Numbered from the stretch's first letter, positions 35,393 to 45,244 are shown. The stretch is 64,000 bases of DNA from an uncultured Gammaproteobacteria bacterium (GCA_902509905.1 CABWZI010000002.1:56536-120535), one strand, 5' to 3'. A program made the numbers and translations. Notes: generated by a model from the sequence alone, not told the origin.

Positions 35393-36271
35393 TCAACTTT
35401 CAAACAGTCTTAATGTTTTATTAAATAACTCACCATTTTCGTCAGTAATTGCATCGACAGTTTCAAAATGATCAGCATTATTCACCTCGATGACTTCAAG
35501 TGAGGAAAATTTATCAGCAAAAGCTTTGGCATAATCGAGGCTTTGTCGATGCATATCTGGTGGTTCATTGAGTCCATAAGAGAGAATATGAGGAATATCT
35601 ATAGAGGGCTTTCTATGAATTATGCTGGCTGCTTTTGCCTCTAGTAAGTCCATTCCAAGACCATCGTTTTCTGAGCAATAAAGTATCGGCTCGAAGTCAT
35701 AAATGCCCGAAACAGCAACTGCAGCATGTAATAGATTTTTTGGCAAAGCCTGGTCTTCCTGACTCCAGTCAGTAAATAGCATCTCAGAGGTGAGATGGCC
35801 TCCAGCAGAGTGACCTAAAACATTAAAGTTGTCTCGTGAAATATTTAAATCACTTGAGTTGTTCCAAAGCCATTTGATTGCATTTCGAGCCTGAGGCGCT
35901 ATTTCTGTAAGTTTGACATCAGGACACATTTGGTAGTTCATTACTGCGACAGAATACCCTCTATTGACAAAAGGCTTAGCAATGAAACTATAGACTGATT
36001 TGTCGCCTCTTTGCCAGTAACCACCATGAATATAAAGTATGAATCCCAATGAGTTGTCTTTCGGAGTAAAAAAATCTAGTGTGTTTCTTGGAAGTGGGCC
36101 ATAATTGAGGTTAAGTGCGTTAATTGACTGTGATCTAAATCTCTCTGACATTTCCATCCATCTAGGGATGTCAGTAGTTTCGTAATCTGGACGAGTGTTT
36201 CTGAGCATATATTGCGTCTCAATTTCACCCTGAGTCATCCCTTTATAGACTATATCGTCAGTTGCCTTCAT
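35393..36271 (-). CDS. Alpha/beta hydrolase (BD-FAE / arylformamidase-like)
   Basis: This 292-aa protein has an oxyanion motif HGGYWQRGDKS (near residue 81), nucleophile elbow GHSAGGHL (near residue 153) and the catalytic histidine in NADHFETVD (near residue 264). The HGGYW motif is typical of kynurenine formamidase-like esterases. No tryptophan catabolism genes are adjacent, so the substrate is uncertain. It diverges from msrA across 68 bp. Confidence 0.82.
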   Translation of the reverse strand: MKATDDIVYKGMTQGEIETQYMLRNTRPDYETTDIPRWMEMSERFRSQSINALNLNYGPLPRNTLDFFTPKDNSLGFILYIHGGYWQRGDKSVYSFIAKPFVNRGYSVAVMNYQMCPDVKLTEIAPQARNAIKWLWNNSSDLNISRDNFNVLGHSAGGHLTSEMLFTDWSQEDQALPKNLLHAAVAVSGIYDFEPILYCSENDGLGMDLLEAKAASIIHRKPSIDIPHILSYGLNEPPDMHRQSLDYAKAFADKFSSLEVIEVNNADHFETVDAITDENGELFNKTLRLFES

Positions 36272-36339
36272 CGTTATTAATAATTATTTTTCTCTGCATA
36301 AGATATACTATATCTTTTTAAATTTGCAAATAATATTAG

Positions 36340-36828
36340 ATGGAAACAGCATATCTAGCCGGAGGATGTTTTTGGTGTGTGGAGGCAATTTTTCAGCGTG
36401 TTAATGGAATTATTGATTTGAAAAGTGGCTATTGTAATGGATCCACTCAAAACCCATCCTATGAGTCTATATGCACGGGACAAACAGGGCATGCTGAAGT
36501 GGTTAAGATTGAATTTGATGAGAGTATAGTTTCGTTTGAAGAGTTGCTTGAGGTCTTTATTGCCACCCATGATCCAACGAGCCTGAATCAGCAGGGGGCA
36601 GATAAAGGAACCCAGTATCGATCAGCCATCTTCTATGTGAACGACTCGCAGAAGGAAATTGCAACCTCAGTGATTGGAAATATTAAAGGTGCAGTCACTG
36701 AAATTACCGAGCTCGATGTTTTTTATCCAGCTGAAGGCTACCATCAAAACTACTTTAATGACAATTCAAACCAACCTTACTGTCGAATGGTCATTTTGCC
36801 AAAAATTCAAAAGTATTTTAGAGACTGA
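36340..36828 (+). CDS. msrA: Peptide-methionine (S)-S-oxide reductase
   Basis: This 162-aa protein starts METAYLAGGCFWCVEAIFQ with the catalytic cysteine in GCFWC. It has GYCNGS, GHAEVVKIEFDES and YHQNYF, all MsrA hallmarks. It reduces oxidised methionine (S-epimer) in proteins with thioredoxin. Five bases separate it from the next gene, so they are likely co-transcribed. Confidence 0.95.
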   Translation: METAYLAGGCFWCVEAIFQRVNGIIDLKSGYCNGSTQNPSYESICTGQTGHAEVVKIEFDESIVSFEELLEVFIATHDPTSLNQQGADKGTQYRSAIFYVNDSQKEIATSVIGNIKGAVTEITELDVFYPAEGYHQNYFNDNSNQPYCRMVILPKIQKYFRD

Positions 36829-36833
36829 CGTTC

Positions 36834-37574
36834 ATGGAAGATCAGGAACTACTTAGATACTCGAAACAAATTATGTTGCCTCAAGTTGACGTTGAGGGTC
36901 AACAGAAAATTATGGACTCAACTGTGCTTATTATTGGCATGGGAGGTCTCGGTTCCCCAACAGCGCTCTACCTAGCTGCAGCAGGAGTGGGCCATATTGT
37001 AATTGCAGACTTTGATCAAGTTGAGCTATCCAACTTGCAAAGGCAAATCATTCATCAAACTAAGGATATTGGCGATGATAAAGTCAATTCAGCCAAAAAT
37101 AAATTAACTGAGCTCAATCCAGAAATCAAAGTGACGATTGCTAATGAGCTTATTCATACTGACAACCTTAATGAATTAATCAAAGGGGTTGATATTGTCC
37201 TAGATGGAACTGATAACTTCGAAAGTCGTTTTGAAATCAATAAGGTCTGTGTTGAGAATAAGAAGCCGCTGATCTCTGCTGCTGTAGTAAGGTTTGAAGG
37301 GCAAGTATCTGTGTTTAAGGGGTATGAAAAAGGTCTTCCCTGTTATCAGTGCTTATACACTGAAGAGGGCGAAGAAAACGACAGCTGTATCGAGAATGGT
37401 GTATTGGCTCCCGTTGCTGGATTGATTGGTACTTTGCAGGCCTTGCAGGCAATCAAAGTGATACTGAACTTGGGAGATCAGTTGAGTGGATCGCTGCTTT
37501 TGGTTGATGCAATGGATTTAAGTTTTAGAAAGGTAAAAATTGGAAAGGATTCTAAATGTCCTATCTGTAATTAA
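36834..37574 (+). CDS. moeB: MoeB/ThiF-family adenylyltransferase
   Basis: This 246-aa protein shows the E1-like fold. The ATP loop is VLIIGMGGLGSPTALYLAAAGVG (near residue 31), followed by DFDQVELSNLQRQ, DGTDNF and two zinc-binding CxxC pairs (CYQC, and CPIC at the end). Such enzymes adenylate the C-terminus of MoaD or ThiS. Because neither moaD nor thiS is nearby, MoeB and ThiF cannot be separated; the length fits MoeB. Confidence 0.88.
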   Translation: MEDQELLRYSKQIMLPQVDVEGQQKIMDSTVLIIGMGGLGSPTALYLAAAGVGHIVIADFDQVELSNLQRQIIHQTKDIGDDKVNSAKNKLTELNPEIKVTIANELIHTDNLNELIKGVDIVLDGTDNFESRFEINKVCVENKKPLISAAVVRFEGQVSVFKGYEKGLPCYQCLYTEEGEENDSCIENGVLAPVAGLIGTLQALQAIKVILNLGDQLSGSLLLVDAMDLSFRKVKIGKDSKCPICN

Positions 37575-37603
37575 AATATAGACATAGTATTTAGGAGTAA
37601 ACG

Positions 37604-37873
37604 ATGATAAATTTTCTTAGTATTTTAATAGCGGTTGGCTTTGGGTATCTCTTTTTTAGAATAGCGAGACCGAAGAATGAATTGTCATCAATATCGATCT
37701 TTTATGGAAGAACATTCTTAGCATGGAGCCTTTTTGCCTCCACCTCTTTTTATATCAGACCATTTGTTGTGGATCAAAGCATCAATAATATTATTTATTG
37801 GCTAATGATGTCGGCACCATTTGGAATATTTGCTTTTGTATTTGGCTTCCTTTATGGCAAGTTTAAAAATTAA
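37604..37873 (+). CDS. Small membrane protein, unknown
   Basis: This 89-aa protein has three hydrophobic segments (about residues 2-18, 34-50 and 61-85). It follows the moeB-like gene by 29 bp with a ribosome binding site (AGGAG). No family is recognised. Confidence 0.6.
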   Translation: MINFLSILIAVGFGYLFFRIARPKNELSSISIFYGRTFLAWSLFASTSFYIRPFVVDQSINNIIYWLMMSAPFGIFAFVFGFLYGKFKN

Positions 37874-37886
37874 GAATATAGTTCTA

Positions 37887-37964
<78 letters not shown>

Positions 37965-38035
37965 GCTTACTAATTACTTAACCTGATGCATTAATGGAGG
38001 ATTAATTCCTTTTTGAGTTAAAGTGAAACTTTTTA

Positions 38036-38476
38036 TTAACCAAAGTCTTTCAACATTGCTTTAAGTTCGAGTGAGTGTTGCTCTTCTTCACCAATCATGC
38101 TTCTAGCATACTCTTCTAGATAAACTGAAGAATCAGAAACACATTTTAATAACTTTTTATACAAACTCAACGCATGCAATTCATGTTCTAGACTTTCCTC
38201 TAAGATATCTTTGATTGAGTGCCTATGAGTCTCTTTAATTTTAGCCACTTTAAGGCTTGGATGACCATCAAGACCAACGAGTAACTCGCCTGCTTGCTGT
38301 GCATGGACCATTGATTCAGCAGCCTGCTCCTTGAGAAATGTAACTATGGGTATTCTATAAGGGCCAGTAACCATCAGAGATGAGTGTGTATACCTAACAA
38401 CACCTGCAAGTTCATATTCAATTATTTCTTTAAAGATATCACACACTTCATTGGTATTCATTTCCTTCATTTCCAT
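38036..38476 (-). CDS. Ferritin-like (bacterioferritin-type) protein
   Basis: This 146-aa all-helical protein has paired metal-ligand motifs of the ferritin-like superfamily: EYELAGVVRYTH (helix A), EQAAESMVHAQQ (helix B), ESLEHELHALSLYKK (helix C) and GEEEQHSLELKAML (helix D). It resembles bacterioferritin in layout but is not close enough to call bfr with certainty. A perfect-looking Fur box sits 77-95 bp upstream of its start, which supports a role in iron storage or iron-linked oxidative protection. Confidence 0.8.
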   Translation of the reverse strand: MEMKEMNTNEVCDIFKEIIEYELAGVVRYTHSSLMVTGPYRIPIVTFLKEQAAESMVHAQQAGELLVGLDGHPSLKVAKIKETHRHSIKDILEESLEHELHALSLYKKLLKCVSDSSVYLEEYARSMIGEEEQHSLELKAMLKDFG

Positions 38477-38552
38477 ATTCGTTCCTATTACATATAATCA
38501 AGATAATATTTTTATATTATAAGTAAATCGATCATTAAAAGTATCTAATTTG

Positions 38553-38571
38553 AATGATAATCATTATCATT
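38553..38571. promoter_or_regulatory. Fur box
   Basis: AATGATAATCATTATCATT is a 19-bp palindrome matching the Fur consensus (GATAATGATAATCATTATC) over nearly its whole length. It lies upstream of the ferritin-like gene (minus strand) and downstream of no other nearby promoter, so it most likely controls that gene. Confidence 0.8.
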
Positions 38572-38636
38572 AAGTACAAACTTTCCTAATTAGGAAAACT
38601 ATGATCATAATAAATAAAATATTTTCTAAAATTTAC

Positions 38637-39581
38637 TTATAGTTTTGGTTCTTGAGCGCCATCATTTGGCTTCAGTGAGTCTGCAGCTTTTGTCTCTCTA
38701 TGGCTAATGTAAATTGTCGACATAAAAATTATGAAACCTCCAACCCAAGTCCAGGTACCAGGAATTTCTGAAAAAATCATCCATCCCAAAAGAGCAATAA
38801 TAGGTAGTTTTATGAAGCCAATTGGCTCAAGACTTGTAATTTCAGCCATCGAATAGGCTTTGGTCCATGCAAAGTGAGCAAGTGTACCTATAATTGCAAT
38901 ACCCCATAGGTAAATCCAATTTTCAAAACTAGGCCACTGCCAAACTGTAATAGCAGGAACTAAAGTAATTGGAATAAGCATAATAACCATCCACATAACA
39001 ATTGCTTCAGGTGTATCAGTCAAAGTAAGTTTTTTGACAATTAGAGCGTTAATTGATAGTGCTATAGCTGCAATAATAGAGAGTATTACTCCTAATGAGA
39101 AGCCATTGAAACCAGGCTGAACAATAATTAGCATTCCAATAATACCGATAATGATGGCAGCTATTCTTCTAGCCTTAATTATTTCACCTAAAAATAGAGC
39201 CGCTCCGATTGTTATAAATAGTGGCTGAGAGAAGCTGATTGCAGTGGCCTGCGCCAAAGGTATGAGAGTTAAACAAGTAAAGCCTGCAATCATACCTATA
39301 GCGCCAACAAGAGCTCTCATAAAAAATAACTTCGTATTTTTCATTTTTATAGCGACGATACCTATCGATCTTAATATTGGTAGCATTACAATCAAAGCGA
39401 GTAGATTTCGGAAAAAAACGACTTCAAGAACATGTAAGTTTTCGGATGCTTTCCTAATTAAAACAACCATGATTGAAAATAAAACTATAGACAAAAATTT
39501 TAAAATTATTGCCTTAGTTTGAGCACTTTGCAATAAAAAGAAACGAACGATTAGCAGATTGTTTAGTTGTTTTTTTAACAA
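38637..39581 (-). CDS. DMT family (EamA) transporter
   Basis: This 314-aa protein has ten hydrophobic segments in two EamA repeats. The first repeat ends with LIPLAQATAISFSQPLF near residue 115 and the second with YSMAEITSLEPIGFIKLP near residue 254, the family's repeated signature. Substrate unknown; relatives export amino acids or metabolites. The true start may be a methionine further in, as the first 20 residues precede the first helix. Confidence 0.85.
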   Translation of the reverse strand: MLKKQLNNLLIVRFFLLQSAQTKAIILKFLSIVLFSIMVVLIRKASENLHVLEVVFFRNLLALIVMLPILRSIGIVAIKMKNTKLFFMRALVGAIGMIAGFTCLTLIPLAQATAISFSQPLFITIGAALFLGEIIKARRIAAIIIGIIGMLIIVQPGFNGFSLGVILSIIAAIALSINALIVKKLTLTDTPEAIVMWMVIMLIPITLVPAITVWQWPSFENWIYLWGIAIIGTLAHFAWTKAYSMAEITSLEPIGFIKLPIIALLGWMIFSEIPGTWTWVGGFIIFMSTIYISHRETKAADSLKPNDGAQEPKL

Positions 39582-39680
39582 TTGAAAGTCTCTAATATTT
39601 GATAATCAAACTATACCGTAATAAGACTGAAACTTTTTCATGCTATTTAGATTGAATGATTAGTAATATATAATATATGA

Positions 39681-39824
39681 ATGAAAATTTCTTTAGATAA
39701 AATTAAAAAGATTTCTAAAATTTCTACGTTAGTTGCACTAAGCTTTTTAACATTTAGCTGTTTGGATAATTCAGTTAAATTCAAAGAAATAAGCTCTTGG
39801 CAAGTGGTTGAGGGATTTAAATAA
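39681..39824 (+). CDS. Possible small lipoprotein, 47 aa
   Basis: This short gene encodes MKISLDKIKK, then a hydrophobic stretch (STLVALSFLTFSC) with a lipobox-like end at cysteine 27, then about 20 residues. It would be processed by the lipoprotein pathway. No strong ribosome binding site is seen, and it could be a chance reading frame. Nothing is known of its role. Confidence 0.35.
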   Translation: MKISLDKIKKISKISTLVALSFLTFSCLDNSVKFKEISSWQVVEGFK

Positions 39825-39865
39825 ATCATCTAAAAGATACATAGTTTTTTTATAGTAGCCTGATT

Positions 39866-40207
39866 ATGAAAAGTGATTCAGAAGGAAAGGTTTTATTCAA
39901 CGAGGAATGCAGTATTTGTAACTTCGAAATAAAGCATTATAAGAAAAGGTCTCAGCTTCAATATGAGAACTGTAGCCAGAAAGGTGACAAATACCTAAAA
40001 GCACTCTATGTGGAGTTTCCAGATGGAAGTGAAATTAAGGGAGTTGAAGCTTTCATTTATGTCTGGAGCAACACCAAAGGTTATGGCTGGCTTGCAAAGT
40101 TTGTGAGTTTGCCCGGCGTCAATACTTTTGCAAAACTTTTGTATGCCATTCTTGCATTTATTCTTTACTGGCGTTTCAAAATTTTCAATCGAACTCTCTC
40201 TAGCTAA
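39866..40207 (+). CDS. DCC (DUF393) family thiol-oxidoreductase-like protein
   Basis: This 113-aa protein starts with VLFNEECSICNFEIKHY, a CxxC motif in the place of the family's DxxCxxC, where the aspartate is replaced by Glu/Asn. It continues with a GVEAFIYVWSNTKGYGWLAKF segment and a hydrophobic end, as in DUF393 proteins. Its role is unknown. A MATE transporter gene follows 18 bp downstream. Confidence 0.75.
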   Translation: MKSDSEGKVLFNEECSICNFEIKHYKKRSQLQYENCSQKGDKYLKALYVEFPDGSEIKGVEAFIYVWSNTKGYGWLAKFVSLPGVNTFAKLLYAILAFILYWRFKIFNRTLSS

Positions 40208-40225
40208 AGTCTAGAATAATTCTAT

Positions 40226-41548
40226 ATGGTTAAGAGCTCAACAACGCTTACTCATAAAAGAGTTTTAAGCGTCGCTATTCCAATTGTTCTAGCCAACGCA
40301 ACCATTCCGATTCTGGGAGCAGTTGATACAGCAGTTGTTGGACAGATGGGTCTGGCTGCGCCAATTGGTGCTGTTGGAATAGGCGCTATAATCATTTCAG
40401 CCATTTATTGGCTCTTTGGCTTTTTGAGGATGGGAACCACTGGGCTTGCAGCTCAGGCCATTGGATCAAAGGATGATCTGGAGACATCAGCCCTTCTAGT
40501 AAGAGGAATCCTCATTGGTCTTAGTGCTGGACTCGTTCTAATAATGACTCAAGTACCTCTTTTTGGCGCAGCACTTGGATTGGCTCCAGCCTCCCTTGAG
40601 GTTGAGTCTTTGGCAAAAGAGTATTTGCAAATCAGAGTCTATAGTGCTCCAGCTGCAATAGCTCTCTTTGGAATTACAGGTTGGCTAATTGCAAATGAGA
40701 GAACGCGAGCTGTTTTGGTTCTAATGTTGCTTATTAATTCCATCAATATAGTTTTAGATTTTGTCTTTGTTCTCAGACTGGGTTGGGGTGTTGAAGGGGT
40801 CGCGCTTGCTACTATTGTTGCAGAGTGGACAGGATTACTTTTTGGATTATGGCTTTCAAAAGAGGGATTTAAAAACGGCTACTGGAGAAACTGGAATCAA
40901 ATATTTGATAAATCCAGGCTAATCAAGATGGCCAAAGTGAATAGTGATATTTTGATTCGATCAGTTCTGCTTGAGATAGCATTTGTGAGTTTTCTGTTTC
41001 TTGGTTCAAGCTTTGATGATGCAACTCTGGCAGCGAATCAGGTACTCATTCAGTTTTTAAATATAACTGCATACGCTATGGATGGCTTTGCATTTGCAGC
41101 TGAAGCTTTTGTTGGGCAAGCACTCGGAGCTCGAAACAGAATTTTGTTTCGAAAGTCAGCCGTTATGACAAGTCAGTGGGGCTTTGGGTCCGTTGTTATC
41201 ATGGCGATTGTTTTTGCATTTTTTGGAAGTAATATTATTGATGTCATGACTACTGCTCCTGATGTAAGGATAGTCAGTCGAGAATACTTGCCCTGGATGG
41301 TTTTAGCGCCACTAGTTGGAGCTGCTGCTTGGATGCTAGATGGAATTTTTATAGGGGCTACGAGAACAGCAGATATGAGAAATATGATGTTTATTTCTTT
41401 CTGTGTCTATTTATTGATGTTGGCATTATTGCTTCCTAAGTATGGAAATCATGGACTATGGGCATCACTCATTATTTTTTCAATCGCAAGAGGAATTACA
41501 CTAGGTTTCAAGTACCCGAAGCTTGAGGCTTCTGTTGAAAGTAAATAA
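40226..41548 (+). CDS. MATE family efflux transporter (DinF type)
   Basis: This 440-aa protein has twelve membrane helices in two homologous halves, with LGAVDTAVVGQMG near residue 28 and AFAAEAFVGQALGARNR near residue 291, matching the DinF branch of MATE exporters. It uses ion gradients to expel cations. The gene ends 11 bp from the convergent pirin gene. Confidence 0.88.
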   Translation: MVKSSTTLTHKRVLSVAIPIVLANATIPILGAVDTAVVGQMGLAAPIGAVGIGAIIISAIYWLFGFLRMGTTGLAAQAIGSKDDLETSALLVRGILIGLSAGLVLIMTQVPLFGAALGLAPASLEVESLAKEYLQIRVYSAPAAIALFGITGWLIANERTRAVLVLMLLINSINIVLDFVFVLRLGWGVEGVALATIVAEWTGLLFGLWLSKEGFKNGYWRNWNQIFDKSRLIKMAKVNSDILIRSVLLEIAFVSFLFLGSSFDDATLAANQVLIQFLNITAYAMDGFAFAAEAFVGQALGARNRILFRKSAVMTSQWGFGSVVIMAIVFAFFGSNIIDVMTTAPDVRIVSREYLPWMVLAPLVGAAAWMLDGIFIGATRTADMRNMMFISFCVYLLMLALLLPKYGNHGLWASLIIFSIARGITLGFKYPKLEASVESK

Positions 41549-41559
41549 ATTCAAATAGT

Positions 41560-42438
41560 TTAGTCTAGGTGACCAAATTTGCCATTATTAAAATCATCAA
41601 TGGTTTGCCTAATTTCATCATTTGTATTCATCACAAATGGTCCATAAGAGGCTATAGGTTCATCAATCGGTTCACCACTTAGGACCAATATTTCTGCTTC
41701 ATCTTCAGCTTTTATTGTAAATTCTTTGCCTTTATTTTCAAAAAGCACAAAGTGGTTTGTTGGAGCTCTCTCTTTGTTGTTTATGGTGACATTTCCCTTG
41801 ATAATTAGAAGTCCAGTATTATGACTCTCATTGAAACTTAAACTCGTTCCCTTTCCTTTGTTGAGTTTAATATTAAAGAGGCTCATTGGAGTAAAAGATG
41901 AAGCTGGACCTTTACTTTTTTCAAATTCCCCAGCAATAATATCAATGGTTCCAATTCCATTACCAAGGTCTACTTTCGCTAAATCTTTATTTTCAATATT
42001 TTGATACTTTGGTTCAGTCATTTTGTCTTTTGCAGGCAGGTTGACCCAGAGCTGGACCATTTGCATCTCACCCCCTTTTTTACTGAAATTTTTCTCGTGA
42101 TATTCCTTGTGAAGTATTCCTTTGCCTGAGGTCATCCACTGGATGCCGCCTTCTTCAATAATGCCACCTGCACCCGTACTATCATTGTGCTCAACTTTAC
42201 CTTTGTATGCAATAGTGACTGTTTCAATGCCTCTATGAGGGTGAGATCCAACGCCGCGAGGAGCCCCATTATTTGGTGGAAAGTAATGAACTGGAGCATA
42301 GTCCATTAAAAGGAATGGGCTCATACGTTTCATGGTTAGAGGCTCTCTTCTGCCTAAAATTCCATAAACCCTGAATCCGTCTCCAACGAAATGAAGATTA
42401 TCTGGTGGAAGAACTGCTTCTATCGACCTTAATGCCAT
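41560..42438 (-). CDS. Pirin family protein
   Basis: This 292-aa bicupin has the metal-binding N-terminal cupin PHRGIETVTIAYKGKVEHND (histidines near residues 67 and 87) and GGIQWMTSGKGILHKEYHE, the pirin signature with the remaining His and Glu ligands. Bacterial pirins often have quercetin dioxygenase-like activity or bind pyruvate dehydrogenase; the role here is unknown. Confidence 0.93.
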   Translation of the reverse strand: MALRSIEAVLPPDNLHFVGDGFRVYGILGRREPLTMKRMSPFLLMDYAPVHYFPPNNGAPRGVGSHPHRGIETVTIAYKGKVEHNDSTGAGGIIEEGGIQWMTSGKGILHKEYHEKNFSKKGGEMQMVQLWVNLPAKDKMTEPKYQNIENKDLAKVDLGNGIGTIDIIAGEFEKSKGPASSFTPMSLFNIKLNKGKGTSLSFNESHNTGLLIIKGNVTINNKERAPTNHFVLFENKGKEFTIKAEDEAEILVLSGEPIDEPIASYGPFVMNTNDEIRQTIDDFNNGKFGHLD

Positions 42439-42596
42439 TACTAATAAGCCTTAATGAGAAAATACTAAATTATAGTTGGGTTAACTTTGTTGCAGATAAC
42501 AAAAGCTGAAAGTCATCTTTTCAAAATATTCAATAATTCAGTATATATAGCCCGTTACTAAGGTATATTGGCTTTGAATCTTTAATTGGTATATAA

Positions 42597-45149
42597 GTGA
42601 TTCTTAAAAAACTAATTATTGTTGCAATATTGCTCTCGTTGATTGGATGTCGAGGTGGTAGTTCCTCATCCACAACCGTCAATTCGCCATCAACCTCTTC
42701 AACAAACTATGCTTTAGCTGAGTCAACATCTTTCACAGAAGGCAGCTCTTCCTCACAAAACACTATAAAAAGCAGATCGACATGGACAGCAATTGAGGCT
42801 GCTGGAGCGACTCACCCTTATGAGCAAATGGGGGTGCATAAGGCCCAATCTTTTTCTAAAGATGGAACTTTTTTGACCGGTGTTGGGGAAACAATACACA
42901 TAGCAGATTTCTACTGTGATGTTAATCATGATATTTATGCTAATAAAACAATAACAAATTTAGACGATGGTGGTTCTGGAGAAAGTACCTTTGACGCAGC
43001 CACATCAAGTAATAATCATTGCCAAGGCGTAGCTATGTTTGCTGCTGGAGACGTGAGCGCCAGAAGCGGCGTGGCACCAGATGCAGATCTAGTTTTATCC
43101 AGTATTCGAAAATATGAGGGTTCTAACGAGGGAGATGATTATGCAAGTGATCTAGATGCAGCTAGAGCAGCTGGAGCAATAGCTTCAAATCAAAGCTGGG
43201 GTTATACCTCAGGAGGCACTAGTTACAATATCTCTGAACTTGAATCGCTCATATCGAGCAATAGCTTAACGAATGCTCAGGGTTTGGCAAACCTAATGCA
43301 CGGCTCATCTTCTGGTCAGGCTTTGACGGATGCCAATACTTATGTTACAGCATTAAATAATTTTGAATCCTCAGGGGTTATGGTTTGGTCTGCAGGTAAT
43401 GATGTTGCTGAGTCCGATGCAAGCGCAATGGCAGGCTTGCCCGAGTTATTTCCTGATCTTGGTGAGGCATGGATAGTTGCTAATGTTGTTCAATATACTG
43501 GTGACTCAGATTTATCAAATGCGACTTCATCAGAATTTACATTAAAAGGAAATAAATGTGGCTCAACAGCAGAGTATTGTTTGTCAGTTGATGGGTATGA
43601 TGTTTATGCAGCAACCTATGTAGACAGTGGAACAAGTGAATATAATTCGTCTAGAATATCTTACGGGTCATCTTGGTCAGCCCCTATGATTTCTGGAGGA
43701 GTGGCATTGATGGCTCAAGCTTTCCCAAATCATACATCTGAACAACTAGTAGATAGAATTTTGGCTTCGGCTAATAATGTATGGTTTACACCGGAAGGCA
43801 ATACAACGTTCACAACGCATGGCAATAGTGTAAAGCATGGTTATCACTCCACTTGGGGTCATGGAATTCCAGATTTCTATGCGGCTTTGAGCCCAATCAC
43901 TACTGATGGAAATCCAGCTTCAATGTCTGTCTATACTGGCAACTCAATTCAATCAAGTGAATCTAATTCGCTTGGCTCATCATACATATTGCCATCTAGT
44001 TCTTTTGGTGATGCAGTTTCTAATGGTTTAATTGGCGAAGTTGGATACGCCTATGATGATTTAAATGGCGGTTTTAATTTTGACATATCTACAAGAGTAG
44101 GCACTCCAAGTAATCACGAAACACCAATAAAGTTGTCAGAAGAGCTTTCAAGTTTAGATACTCCAATCATTGATCTAAATATTCACTCTACAGAGAGAAA
44201 ATTCATTGGAAATGCAGCACCATTATTTAGTAGTAATAATTTAGAGACAAGCCTGACACTGGGTACTAATCCACTACCTGTCCAAAGTTTCTTTGGAAAG
44301 GGTTCAGATCCAATAGTCGACTTGTCTGGTTTTAAAACGCCATATCTTGCTTCAAATATTGATGGATTGGGAATCAATACGAATTATAAGCTTGAGAATG
44401 CAGTGTTATTGATTGGTGCTTCAAGTCCAATTAAAAGTAGCTATGATAAGAGCAGTTCAATTGGGTCAAGACAATCCATTGTTGCCTCTTTGGAATATGG
44501 AAATACTGAAGATTCCAGCCTTACAATCATGACTGGTATTTCTTTAGAGGAAGATAATTTACTAGGGCTTAAGGGAAGGGAGGCATTTTCAACAGTTGGC
44601 GCGAAGACAAGCACCATTTATAGTGCTTTAAAAGCACAAAGTCATATTAATGAAAACTTTACCTTAACGGGTTTGGCAACTCTAGCGACAACAAATATGT
44701 CAAGGCCTGATTCTAGTTTTATTGATTCAGCTAGTAACGTTAAGTCTTCAAGTCTAGCATTAGTGGCAAGTCAAAAAAATATTTTAGGAGATGATCAATT
44801 TTCATTGTCAGTTAGTCAGCCTAATAGAATCAATAGTGGGGAGATGTCAATCAGAATGGCGAATTTAGCTGAATCTGATGGAACAATATCATACAAAAAT
44901 AAAAGTATTAGTTTGAACGCTGAGGGCAAAGAAATGGCCTATGGCTTATCTTATCGCAAAGATTTTGATGACCGCTTTGGTTTTTCATTGAAACATATTT
45001 TGACCTCCAATCTAAACCACATAGAAGACGCCAAGATTGCAAGATCAAGTTATGTTGGTCTGAATTATAAAGATCTTAAATTAGGTTACAACGTTGACTC
45101 AACGAACGCTTTAAAGCAAGCCGAAATATCTTATAAATACAGCTTCTAA
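42597..45149 (+). CDS. Lipoprotein S8 subtilase with barrel-like C-terminal domain
   Basis: This 850-aa protein has a lipobox (LSLIGC, Cys18) and a serine-rich linker, then a subtilase domain. The catalytic triad is visible as Asp104 (HIADFYCD), His141 (NNHCQGVAM, altered from HGTHVAG) and Ser359 (GSSWSAP, altered from GTSMAAP). The oxyanion asparagine lies in SAGND near 268. From about residue 480 the sequence changes to alternating short strands and ends in KYSF, with a terminal aromatic residue like an outer-membrane barrel. It would be an autotransporter-type protease, but a lipid anchor on such a protein is unusual. The start is GTG. Confidence 0.82.
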   Translation: MILKKLIIVAILLSLIGCRGGSSSSTTVNSPSTSSTNYALAESTSFTEGSSSSQNTIKSRSTWTAIEAAGATHPYEQMGVHKAQSFSKDGTFLTGVGETIHIADFYCDVNHDIYANKTITNLDDGGSGESTFDAATSSNNHCQGVAMFAAGDVSARSGVAPDADLVLSSIRKYEGSNEGDDYASDLDAARAAGAIASNQSWGYTSGGTSYNISELESLISSNSLTNAQGLANLMHGSSSGQALTDANTYVTALNNFESSGVMVWSAGNDVAESDASAMAGLPELFPDLGEAWIVANVVQYTGDSDLSNATSSEFTLKGNKCGSTAEYCLSVDGYDVYAATYVDSGTSEYNSSRISYGSSWSAPMISGGVALMAQAFPNHTSEQLVDRILASANNVWFTPEGNTTFTTHGNSVKHGYHSTWGHGIPDFYAALSPITTDGNPASMSVYTGNSIQSSESNSLGSSYILPSSSFGDAVSNGLIGEVGYAYDDLNGGFNFDISTRVGTPSNHETPIKLSEELSSLDTPIIDLNIHSTERKFIGNAAPLFSSNNLETSLTLGTNPLPVQSFFGKGSDPIVDLSGFKTPYLASNIDGLGINTNYKLENAVLLIGASSPIKSSYDKSSSIGSRQSIVASLEYGNTEDSSLTIMTGISLEEDNLLGLKGREAFSTVGAKTSTIYSALKAQSHINENFTLTGLATLATTNMSRPDSSFIDSASNVKSSSLALVASQKNILGDDQFSLSVSQPNRINSGEMSIRMANLAESDGTISYKNKSISLNAEGKEMAYGLSYRKDFDDRFGFSLKHILTSNLNHIEDAKIARSSYVGLNYKDLKLGYNVDSTNALKQAEISYKYSF

Positions 45150-45244
45150 ATTGAATTTATCTAAATCTTGCCAATAAAATATTAACAGACGTTTATATTT
45201 CTCATAACTTACAATATTACTTCATCATTTAAATAAGATTTGAA

